A DNA stretch of 38,100 nt. Origin: Lachnospiraceae bacterium. Its GTDB lineage: Bacteria; Bacillota; Clostridia; Lachnospirales; Lachnospiraceae. Position numbers and translations under genes: made by a program. The stretch spans positions 1 through 38,100 of the forward strand of contig JAFLSX010000020.1 in NCBI GenBank assembly GCA_022510705.1, read 5' to 3'. Below, piece by piece: positions 9,346-17,272 of the stretch; the stretch's first letter is position 1; every line of letters starts with the position of its first letter. Below the pieces are notes generated by a model that worked only from the letters and a program-made list of their open reading frames with translations, was not told where the DNA came from and did not search any database.

Positions 9346-11088
9346 ATGAAACCAATTACTTACCATATCCGAAAACGTCTGCCGGCCTATCTGCTAGCCA
9401 TCTTCAGCCTGGTAATCTGTGTGGCGCTGGATATGCTCTCTCCACAGCTCACCAAGCAGATCATAGACGATGTTATCGGAGACGGCAATCTCGCAGCCTT
9501 AAATGGTATTTTGATCGGCATATTGATAATCGGTGTAGGCAGATTTATCTTTGGCTATATCAAGGAATTTGTCTTTGACATCACCGGCGCTGCCATTGCC
9601 GCAGACATCAGAACCGACTTATTTAACCATCTGCAGGGACTGTCCGCCGACTTTTTTGACCGTATGAAAACCGGTGAACTGATGTCCCGTATTAAAGATG
9701 ATGTGGATCACATCTGGGATGGATTGACCTATGTGAGTATGCTGATCATAGAGGTAGTGGTACATACCTCGCTTATTCTCTTCTGTATGTTTTCCTTAAA
9801 CTGGAAGCTGGGTCTGATTCCTGCTTTTAGTATGGTTTTATGCGCTATTTTAGCCATTTATCTGGAAAAAAAGCTGGATAAGATTTATGAGCAGATCAGT
9901 GAGGAAAACGCAAAACTCAATACCGTAGCGGAAGAAAATCTGACCGGAGTGCGTACTGTAAAAGCCTTCGCCAGAGAAAAGTATGAAATAGACAAGTTCC
10001 TCTCCCACAATAAACGTTATTATGACTTAAATATGGCACAGTCCAAAACTTTTGTTAAGTATCATCCACTCTTCTCTCTGGTCAGCAAACTGCTGCCTCT
10101 GATCGTGCTTTTGATCGGTGGATACTTCTATATTTACAAAGGTTCGGACACATCTTTTACACTGGGAGATCTGAGTGCTTTTATACAGTATTCCACCAAT
10201 ATTGTATGGCCCATGGAAATGTTAGGCTGGCTTACCAACAGTCTCTCCTCCGCCTTTGCTTCCAACAAAAGACTGAAAAAGCTGTATGCGGAGGTACCCA
10301 CTATACAGAATCCCCAGTCCCCTATTGTGCTGTCCGAAGTCAAAGGTAAAGTATCTTTTGAGAATGTTTGTTTCTGCAGGGAGGATCGGGAGATCCTGAC
10401 GGATATTTCCTTTACGGTGGAGGCCGGGAATACTCTGGGTATCATGGGGGCCACCGGTTCCGGCAAGAGCTCCATCATACAACTGCTGCAACGGCTCTAT
10501 GACTGTTCTTCCGGTACCATCCGATTGGACGATGTGGATATAAAGCAGCTGTCTTTAAAACAGTTGCGCAATAGTATTTCCTTGGTGATGCAGGATGTTT
10601 TTCTCTTCTCGGATACCATAGACGAAAACGTACGTCTGGGAAAGAAGGAGCTGCTTAACCGCTCTCTGGTCAGAGAAGCTGCACTGGCTGCTTCCGCGGA
10701 TGAGTTTATCGAGAAACTGGATCAGGGATATGATACCGTCATCGGTGAGCGAGGTGTGGGTCTCTCCGGCGGTCAAAAACAACGCATCAGTATTGCCAGA
10801 GCGCTCTCCAAGCAGAATCCCATTCTGATCATGGACGATTCCACTTCCGCCCTGGATATGGAGACCGAGCATGAAATCTGGCAGTCCTTAAAAGAATTAC
10901 ATAACACAACTAAAATCATTATTGCACACCGTATCAGCGCTGTCCGCAATGCCAACCAAATACTGTTTTTGGAGGATGGCCGGATAGCGGAGTCGGGTAC
11001 CCACGAAACGCTTTTGGCAAAAAAGGGGCTCTATTACGAAACCTATATGGCACAGTACGGTGAGTTTCTAAGTAAAAAGGAGGCATAA
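9346..11088 (+). CDS. ABC exporter half-transporter, degenerate-site subunit (BmrC-like)
   Basis: A 580-residue membrane-plus-ATPase fusion. The N-terminal region (residues 1-310) holds the six-helix exporter domain; the rest is the ATPase. Visible motifs are Walker A GATGSGKS (368-375), Q-loop Q416, signature LSGGQ (473-477), Walker B ILIMDD (493-498) and the switch histidine H528. The catalytic glutamate after Walker B is replaced by Asp498, as in the degenerate-site subunit of heterodimeric multidrug exporters (BmrC, TM287, LmrC). Its stop codon is one base before the next ABC gene, so the two form one transporter. An AAAGGAG site precedes the ATG. Expression is probably controlled by the leader and terminator upstream. 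The substrate is unknown; drug, lipid or peptide export are all possible. Confidence 0.9.
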   Translation: MKPITYHIRKRLPAYLLAIFSLVICVALDMLSPQLTKQIIDDVIGDGNLAALNGILIGILIIGVGRFIFGYIKEFVFDITGAAIAADIRTDLFNHLQGLSADFFDRMKTGELMSRIKDDVDHIWDGLTYVSMLIIEVVVHTSLILFCMFSLNWKLGLIPAFSMVLCAILAIYLEKKLDKIYEQISEENAKLNTVAEENLTGVRTVKAFAREKYEIDKFLSHNKRYYDLNMAQSKTFVKYHPLFSLVSKLLPLIVLLIGGYFYIYKGSDTSFTLGDLSAFIQYSTNIVWPMEMLGWLTNSLSSAFASNKRLKKLYAEVPTIQNPQSPIVLSEVKGKVSFENVCFCREDREILTDISFTVEAGNTLGIMGATGSGKSSIIQLLQRLYDCSSGTIRLDDVDIKQLSLKQLRNSISLVMQDVFLFSDTIDENVRLGKKELLNRSLVREAALAASADEFIEKLDQGYDTVIGERGVGLSGGQKQRISIARALSKQNPILIMDDSTSALDMETEHEIWQSLKELHNTTKIIIAHRISAVRNANQILFLEDGRIAESGTHETLLAKKGLYYETYMAQYGEFLSKKEA

Positions 11089-11089
11089 C

Positions 11090-12868
11090 ATGCCCATTAA
11101 TTCATTCAAAGAAGACGAAAAAACAGTAGAAAAGGGAAAAGCCCAGACACTTCTCAGGCTTTTTTCCTATCTGCTTGCCTACAAAAAAGAAATCGTGCTG
11201 GTACTGTTTATCATGCTGTTCTGCGTAGGCGTATCCTTGGCAAACCCTCTCATCATAGAGGCTGCCATTGACAATTTTATCAGTAACAATAACTATTCCG
11301 GCTTGCTGTATCTGCTTCTTTTTGCCATAATACTCAATATCGTGATGATTCTGTTGATCCGACTGCGTATGTATATTATGGCAAAAGTCTGCAACAGCAT
11401 TCTGCTGACAGTACGACAGGAACTGTATACCCATATCCAGACTCTGGATTTTCACTTTTTTGACAGCCGTCCCACAGGAAAAATCCTCTCCCGTATTATC
11501 GGAGATATCAATTCCCTCAAGAATGTACTGGAAAATAGTGTTACTACTTTGATCCCTGACTTTGTTACCGTCTGTGCGGTGGCCGCCATCATGTTTGTGA
11601 AGAATCCTTCTCTGGCTTTAGCTTCGCTTTCCACACTGCCCGTGTTGATTGCAGGACTTGCTTTTATCCAGATTTTTTCTCATAAGCGGTGGCAGATCTT
11701 TCGTAAAAAATCTTCCAATGTAAACGCTTTTGTACATGAGGATATGTCAGGCATGCGCATTATTCAGAGTTTCACAGCTGAGGAAGAAACAGAAAAAACT
11801 TTCCGCATACTGGTAACGGAACATTTTGAATCTTTTAAGAGCGCCGTCCGGCTTAACGATGCCTTCGGCCCCATTATTGACATCTGTTGGAGCGTCAGCA
11901 CGATCGCGCTCTTCTATGTGGGAATATGCATACTGGGTGTGGACAGCATCTCCGCCGGCCTGTTGATTGCTTTCGGATATTATATCAATATGTTCTGGAA
12001 TCCCATAGCTAATCTCAGCAGCTTCTATAATCAGCTGATCACCAATGTTGCGGCGGCGGAGCGGGTTTTTGAAGTCATGGATACACCGCCGGATATTGCC
12101 GATGCTAAGGATGCAAAGATGCTGCCCGATATCACAGGCGAGATAGTTTTTGATGATGTCACCTTCGCCTATACGGACGCTCCCGACATCAAAGTTTTAG
12201 AGCATGTGAATCTCCGTGTTGCGCCCGGTGAGACAATTGCTTTAGTAGGTCCTACGGGAGCCGGAAAAACTACCATTGTCAATCTGGTCAGTCGTTTTTA
12301 CGATGTCAGTTCCGGCTGTGTTCGGATTGATGGTTCCGACGTACGCGAAGTTTCATTGGAAAGTCTGCGCAGCCAAATGGGTATCATGACCCAAGACAAT
12401 TTTCTCTTTTCCGGCACGGTAAGGGAGAACATCCGTTACGGCAGACTGGATGCTTCAGATGAAGAAATTGAAGCGGCGGCCCGTGCCGTGGGTGCTCACG
12501 ATTTTATTATGAAACTGGAGCAGGGTTATGATACTCCCCTTTCCGAAAGAGGAGGCGGCCTCTCCATTGGTCAAAAACAGCTGTTGGCATTTGCCCGGAC
12601 CTTTGTTTCCATGCCCCGCATCCTTATACTGGATGAAGCTACTTCCAGTATTGACACACAGACGGAACTTCTGGTACAAAAAGGTATAGAAACCCTGTTA
12701 TCAGGCCGTACTTCTTTTGTCATTGCCCACAGACTTTCCACCATACAGAAAGCCGATCGAATTCTCTTTATTGACAAGGGCGGCATATTAGAAGAAGGAA
12801 ACGCTTCCGAACTGCTTAAAAAGAAAGGCGCTTATTACGATCTGTATATGGCGCAGTTTGCGATATAG
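11090..12868 (+). CDS. ABC exporter half-transporter, catalytic-site subunit (BmrD-like)
   Basis: The 592-residue partner of the preceding gene. It has an N-terminal cytoplasmic extension (about 20 residues), a six-helix exporter domain and an ATPase domain. Walker A is GPTGAGKT (387-394), Walker B ILILDE (511-516) with the catalytic Glu516 intact, and the switch histidine is H547. Its signature is LSIGQ (491-495) instead of LSGGQ. In the ATPase dimer this signature faces the degenerate Walker B of the partner, so one composite site is impaired and one is intact, the standard plan of heterodimeric exporters. The ribosome site AAAGGAGG lies in the end of the upstream gene. The metallopeptidase gene follows after about 54 bases and may be cotranscribed. 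Confidence 0.9.
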   Translation: MPINSFKEDEKTVEKGKAQTLLRLFSYLLAYKKEIVLVLFIMLFCVGVSLANPLIIEAAIDNFISNNNYSGLLYLLLFAIILNIVMILLIRLRMYIMAKVCNSILLTVRQELYTHIQTLDFHFFDSRPTGKILSRIIGDINSLKNVLENSVTTLIPDFVTVCAVAAIMFVKNPSLALASLSTLPVLIAGLAFIQIFSHKRWQIFRKKSSNVNAFVHEDMSGMRIIQSFTAEEETEKTFRILVTEHFESFKSAVRLNDAFGPIIDICWSVSTIALFYVGICILGVDSISAGLLIAFGYYINMFWNPIANLSSFYNQLITNVAAAERVFEVMDTPPDIADAKDAKMLPDITGEIVFDDVTFAYTDAPDIKVLEHVNLRVAPGETIALVGPTGAGKTTIVNLVSRFYDVSSGCVRIDGSDVREVSLESLRSQMGIMTQDNFLFSGTVRENIRYGRLDASDEEIEAAARAVGAHDFIMKLEQGYDTPLSERGGGLSIGQKQLLAFARTFVSMPRILILDEATSSIDTQTELLVQKGIETLLSGRTSFVIAHRLSTIQKADRILFIDKGGILEEGNASELLKKKGAYYDLYMAQFAI

Positions 12869-12922
12869 ATGTTTTGATGCCAAAATAGCCGGGAAATGCG
12901 CAAAAAAGGTAGGAAGGTATTC

Positions 12923-13558
12923 ATGAAAGCTGAATATATTTACATGCTTATTCTTTCCGATCAGGCGGATCCGCTTCCATGCAGAGTCCGCTTCTCTAAA
13001 CGAAAAAGTATCAGTATTGAAATCACAGCCGAAGGGGAGATCATCGTTCGTGCTCCCGGCTATATCAGTAAACGTACCACTGAGGCATTTATTGCGGAAA
13101 AAAGAGACTGGATCATAAAAAATCGAGACAAAATATTAGTCAAAAAGCAAACAACCACTCTCTCACCCCTCACTCCCTTGGAGGAACAAAAAGCTGCCGC
13201 TCTGCAAAAACGTTTTATGGGCGCAGCAAAAATATATTTTCCCAAACGATGTGAAGAACTCCTCCGGCTGACCGGAGGACATTATGAAAAAATTACGATC
13301 AGAAATCAGAAAACCCGTTGGGGAAGCTGTTCCCAAACGGGTACTCTGTCGTTTAACTACCGTCTCATGATGGCGCCGCCCGAGATCATTGACTACGTCA
13401 TTGTCCACGAGCTTTGCCATCTGAAACACATGAATCATTCTAAAGCTTTCTGGAATATGGTTGCCGGCATTCTGCCGGACTATGCCGAAAGAAAAAAGTG
13501 GCTGAAAGAGCATGGGCATGAGCTGAACGAAGTGCATTATCTGCTTTCGTTGATGTAA
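12923..13558 (+). CDS. YgjP-like (DUF45 / M48-related) zinc metallopeptidase domain protein
   Basis: A 211-residue protein of the YgjP/DUF45 family. The N-terminal beta-rich part (SIEITAEGEIIVRAPGYIS) is followed by the conserved TRWGSCSQTGTLSFNYRL block and the zinc site HELCH (His162, Glu163, His166), with a third histidine in MNHSKAFW. The cellular role of the family is poorly known; some members sit next to type I restriction systems, but nothing of that kind is here. An in-frame ATG nine codons upstream (12896) is possible, but the ATG at 12923 has the AGGAAGG site. The last 22 bases overlap the convergent lipoprotein gene tail to tail, so no separate terminator exists. Confidence 0.85.
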   Translation: MKAEYIYMLILSDQADPLPCRVRFSKRKSISIEITAEGEIIVRAPGYISKRTTEAFIAEKRDWIIKNRDKILVKKQTTTLSPLTPLEEQKAAALQKRFMGAAKIYFPKRCEELLRLTGGHYEKITIRNQKTRWGSCSQTGTLSFNYRLMMAPPEIIDYVIVHELCHLKHMNHSKAFWNMVAGILPDYAERKKWLKEHGHELNEVHYLLSLM

Positions 13559-16119
13559 ATCTGCGCCCTGCTTTGAATAATATCCGCTACCTCTGCGGCT
13601 GTTTTCTGCCCTGCAAAGAAAGCTGCCGCCTCTTCTGAAATGATTTCTTCCAGATTCTCATCATAGTAATCGGCTTTGTTTACCGAAGAAATATACTCAT
13701 ACAGCCACTCTGCCTCCGCATCCGTCAGCGGCACGAAGGTAAACTCCTCTTCTGCAATATAAAAGCTATTGTCATAGTAATTCTTGTTACCATCCTCATC
13801 TTCCCAATAAGGACGCTCCTTTGCTTCCTCCAGTCTTTCCAGGAGCAAGTCTTTTAATATAGGCAGGGAATAATAGATATTTTCCCTCTGGTAGTCCTCA
13901 GTCAGGTAATACCTTAAGAATTCCCATGCACCTTCTTTCACACTGGAACGAGCAGAAATAGCGTATTGAGAACTTGCTCTGACTACGGCACCGTTACCCT
14001 CTTGCGTAGGGAAGCCGATAAAAGTGATCGGTTCACCAAAAGTTACCTGGCTTGCATACGTATATCCATCCCAAGAATCAAAACCGTAAATATATACATT
14101 GCACAGCAATGTCTTATTGTTCCGATACTGGAGCTGATTCTCTATATAATCGTACTCGACACTCTCCCAATCAAATTCTGCAGGGAACTGTTTAACAAAC
14201 TCTAACAAATCGATGAATTCCTGACTGTCAAAGCTGCACTTTCCGGTAGCGCTGTCTATGAATTTGGAACCGGAGAAAGTCAGAATCTGGTACATTATCG
14301 TACTCTGTGTAGTGCCTTCCTCAAAAATTCTGGCATCCGGAAACTGCTCCTGCAGGGCCCATAAATCCTCCATGGTCCAGCCCGGTGTATCTCCTACGAG
14401 AGCAGTTTTTGCCGCTACGGTTCTAATATTGAAAGAAGGAATGACTGAATACAGCACACCCTTAACGGAGTAAGCTTCAAAGACATTTTCAAAATAATCT
14501 TCTCTGTTTAATTCTTCATCTTCATCGATCATCTTACCGATATCCGCCAATAAACCTTTGGCAATATAGGAATCCACCGGCATATAATATCTGTCCAGAA
14601 CCAGAATATCCGGCATCTGCCCTGTTAGGATATCATTGTTCAAACGGGTATATCCGGCCGTATAGTCATCCATGGTACTGTAGCTGCTATAATCCTTAAC
14701 CAGAATACGGTAGGTGTCACTGGAGCGGTTAAACTCCACGATTCTCCTACGCATATCCCAATCCAGATAATAGCAGGCAATAGAAATGACCTGTTTATCC
14801 GGTATCGTTTCCGGATCCACATAATTTAGCAGGGCAAAATGAACACTCCAGTTCTCCTGATCATAATAGGTGCAGAAAAGCTGGTCACCGTCCATTTCAT
14901 AAATATTACCCAAGGTATTGTAATCCAGATCGGAATTGAGGTAACTTAAAATCTGTGTAACATCCTCATCCCCCATATTATAACCATAAATACCCATGGA
15001 ATTAGTCAAAATAAAGTCATAGCTCTTACCCGTAGAAACACCGTAATTATTCAGGGTATCCAACAGTTTACCCTCGTCCTCATAGGCACCGGTCTGCATA
15101 TTGTAGCGATACAGACTCATCTTTGTATAATTGTTGTCATATGCCAACATATTCAGTTTTCCGTCCTTATCCACAAAAGCCTGGGAAACATAACCCAGCT
15201 GTTGAGCAGACAGGTCTATCTGAGCGGTCTGATTTCCTTGTGCATCATAAATATAAACCGTACCGGTACTTCCACCGGATATCAGAGCCACATTCCCTTT
15301 CTCATCGGCAACCATAGTGTTGATATATACATAGCTCTCATTACTGTCACTTATCACTGCCTGAAATTTTTCGGTCCCATCCAGTGCAAAAGCATACAAC
15401 ACTAAGGAATATTCTCCCGGAACATAATCACCCATCTCATCAAAGGCATATGCACTGTTTTCCATAACTATATAACAGCCGTTTTCGCTCAAGGTATAGG
15501 AAGACATATAATTGTCGTAATACCAGTCCAATCCATCCTCTGTACCGCTTTCCTCTTCCGCCTCATCCACTTCTTCCGTAGTTTCTTCCGTCTCTTCTGT
15601 CGTTTCCTCCGTATCGGCAGCCCCCTCATTCTCTTCAGGTGCCACTATTAACGGTGCATCTATTACAGGCAGCATGGAAGATGAGGCAGAAAGCGGCATC
15701 ACGCCCATATCGTCATCAATATCGTCATCAATATCTATATCTTCATCCCCGGCTCCGAGCGGCTCACCCGGCTCCACATAATTCGGATTCGGTTTCAATG
15801 TACTAAAAAGTTCTACACGCTCTAAATCGCTGCCGTCCGGTTTGAAAGACACCAGACACACTACCATACCCTGCATTTCCTCATATTCATACCTAGTGAG
15901 CAATGCATAAATTCTGCCATTTGCATAGCAGGCAGCTCTGATATTTTCGTTCTCCTCCGCTGCATTTACATCCAACTCCTGCATATGGTAAACATACTTT
16001 TTAGCATCCTCATTAGTCAGGATGTTTTTACCTTTGCCGCCTCCGCAGGCTGTAAGACCCACAACCATACATGCAATCAGCAATACAGTCAACACTCTTT
16101 TAGTCAACTTTTTCATCAT
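13537..16119 (-). CDS. Large solute-binding lipoprotein with N-terminal repeat domain (second copy)
   Basis: About 860 residues. The signal peptide ends in the lipobox LTAC-GGG (lipidated Cys25), so it is anchored outside the membrane. Residues to about 440 form beta-rich repeats resembling a propeller (segments like VADEKGNVALISGG, YDAQGN). They are interrupted by a very acidic Asp/Glu/Thr-rich linker (about 125-195). From about residue 442 the protein resembles family 1 extracellular solute-binding proteins (FNRSSDTYRILVKDYSSYS, NDILTGQMPDILV). It is a paralogue of the lipoprotein at 20792-23149; the two even share the C-terminal tail ADIIQSR-Q-Y-NE-R. It is the last gene of a six-gene operon and overlaps the preceding gene by 20 bases. 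The start at 16119 is chosen because the GAGGAGGA site lies just before it; the ATG four codons upstream covers that site. Ligand unknown. Confidence 0.85.
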   Translation of the reverse strand: MMKKLTKRVLTVLLIACMVVGLTACGGGKGKNILTNEDAKKYVYHMQELDVNAAEENENIRAACYANGRIYALLTRYEYEEMQGMVVCLVSFKPDGSDLERVELFSTLKPNPNYVEPGEPLGAGDEDIDIDDDIDDDMGVMPLSASSSMLPVIDAPLIVAPEENEGAADTEETTEETEETTEEVDEAEEESGTEDGLDWYYDNYMSSYTLSENGCYIVMENSAYAFDEMGDYVPGEYSLVLYAFALDGTEKFQAVISDSNESYVYINTMVADEKGNVALISGGSTGTVYIYDAQGNQTAQIDLSAQQLGYVSQAFVDKDGKLNMLAYDNNYTKMSLYRYNMQTGAYEDEGKLLDTLNNYGVSTGKSYDFILTNSMGIYGYNMGDEDVTQILSYLNSDLDYNTLGNIYEMDGDQLFCTYYDQENWSVHFALLNYVDPETIPDKQVISIACYYLDWDMRRRIVEFNRSSDTYRILVKDYSSYSTMDDYTAGYTRLNNDILTGQMPDILVLDRYYMPVDSYIAKGLLADIGKMIDEDEELNREDYFENVFEAYSVKGVLYSVIPSFNIRTVAAKTALVGDTPGWTMEDLWALQEQFPDARIFEEGTTQSTIMYQILTFSGSKFIDSATGKCSFDSQEFIDLLEFVKQFPAEFDWESVEYDYIENQLQYRNNKTLLCNVYIYGFDSWDGYTYASQVTFGEPITFIGFPTQEGNGAVVRASSQYAISARSSVKEGAWEFLRYYLTEDYQRENIYYSLPILKDLLLERLEEAKERPYWEDEDGNKNYYDNSFYIAEEEFTFVPLTDAEAEWLYEYISSVNKADYYDENLEEIISEEAAAFFAGQKTAAEVADIIQSRAQIYINESR

Positions 16120-17245
16120 GTTCCTCCTCATTTATATGTTCCTCATTTTGAGTTTTTTTCTTTTTCTCTTTCCTCTTAGCCCGAGCCGCCCAGATCTTCT
16201 CCCGCAGTCTGTCCGCCTTATCGGTTATTTTATGCCATGCACTTCCTGCTGTCCAGGTTTTATGCTTCCAGGCTCTGACCACAAAAATGATGATCAGAAT
16301 TGTTGGATACAATAAAAACAGCAGTGTAAGAACCAGAAGCAGTGTCAAAATATCTTCATAACCCCGGGCCATATTTTCCCAATAGGGGTAAATAATTGCT
16401 TTGCTGTTCATGGAACGGGTACCGAACTGCATCAATAGTTTAAACCTTGATAACAGACTATAGCGAGTAGTATTTTCTACAATTTCCACTTCATTTCCCG
16501 TCACACCGATATTTTCCATCACATAGCTTTTTGCATAGCCCGTGACCGGATTGGGCATTACGATTTCATAGGTATTCAGGCCATAGTTGGTACCGTACTG
16601 TTCCAAGGTGCTGTAAGACACATAGACTATGGAACTGCTCAATCCCGCAGCATCCGCCATGCGCCCGTCCTCACGTCTGATCACACCTGCTATCATATGA
16701 GGAACACCGCCTATCGTGACCATCTGCCCATCTACATTATTGGAGCCAAAAAGCTGCCACGCCACATCCTCATCTATCACAATATGGTCCTGCATCAGAT
16801 CACTGCCGGAAAAATAGGCGCCCGCCATCAGTTTTAATGGGTGAAACAGAAAGAAATCTCCTCCCACGCCCACTGCTGAAACATCCACGGATGCCCGCCG
16901 GCTGGTAATCGTCACTCTGCCGTCGGCGCTGTAAGCGTCCACCCACAATCTGGCACTGGGATTTTCCGAGTCTACAACAATGGAAGCTTCCACTAAGGCA
17001 GTATCCAGGGCATGCCTAAAATATATTAAATTGTTTTCCGACATTTCTGCTTCTCTGGAAAAGAAACAGCTTATCTGCGATACATCCCCATCCTCAGACC
17101 ACCTTAGGGCCATATTCTGCGCATCCAGCTTACTCACGACATAATTGCCAATGCCGTTTATGCCCAGCCCCAGTATACAGGAAAGAATGCCGCTGCAGAG
17201 AAGTATCAGCTGTTTTCCGCTCAACCTCTGTAGGATTTTCTTCAT
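16100..17245 (-). CDS. MacB-like extracellular-domain membrane protein, no full FtsX bundle
   Basis: A 381-residue protein with one N-terminal membrane helix (about residues 12-34) and a large outside domain of about 250 residues. That domain resembles the MacB/FtsX periplasmic core (VVSKLDAQNMALRWS, then DFFLFHPLKLMAGAYF, DHIVIDEDVAWQLFG, VDGQMVTIGGVPHMIAGVI). One hydrophobic stretch follows (about 293-320) and then a highly charged Lys/Arg/Glu cytoplasmic tail. Ordinary MacB permeases have three more helices after the outside domain; here only one long or two short ones fit, so the conducting bundle appears reduced. It lies between the HlyD-type adaptor and the second lipoprotein gene. MacB and HlyD-type proteins pair in export and signalling complexes, which suggests that these two interact. 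No matching ATPase is near. Confidence 0.75.
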   Translation of the reverse strand: MKKILQRLSGKQLILLCSGILSCILGLGINGIGNYVVSKLDAQNMALRWSEDGDVSQISCFFSREAEMSENNLIYFRHALDTALVEASIVVDSENPSARLWVDAYSADGRVTITSRRASVDVSAVGVGGDFFLFHPLKLMAGAYFSGSDLMQDHIVIDEDVAWQLFGSNNVDGQMVTIGGVPHMIAGVIRREDGRMADAAGLSSSIVYVSYSTLEQYGTNYGLNTYEIVMPNPVTGYAKSYVMENIGVTGNEVEIVENTTRYSLLSRFKLLMQFGTRSMNSKAIIYPYWENMARGYEDILTLLLVLTLLFLLYPTILIIIFVVRAWKHKTWTAGSAWHKITDKADRLREKIWAARAKRKEKKKKTQNEEHINEEEHDEKVD

Positions 17246-17272
17246 AAATCAGCCTCCGGGTTTCTTCCTGGT

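Noticed and set aside
9346..12868. ABC exporter genes as source of the missing ATPase for the importer permeases
   Set aside because: The ATPase domains are fused to exporter membrane domains and face the other way in transcription; they are not MalK-type subunits.
15560..15740. Short repeats as a CRISPR array or mobile-element trace
   Set aside because: They are irregular, in frame, and encode an acidic linker in a coding gene; there are no spacers or terminal repeats.
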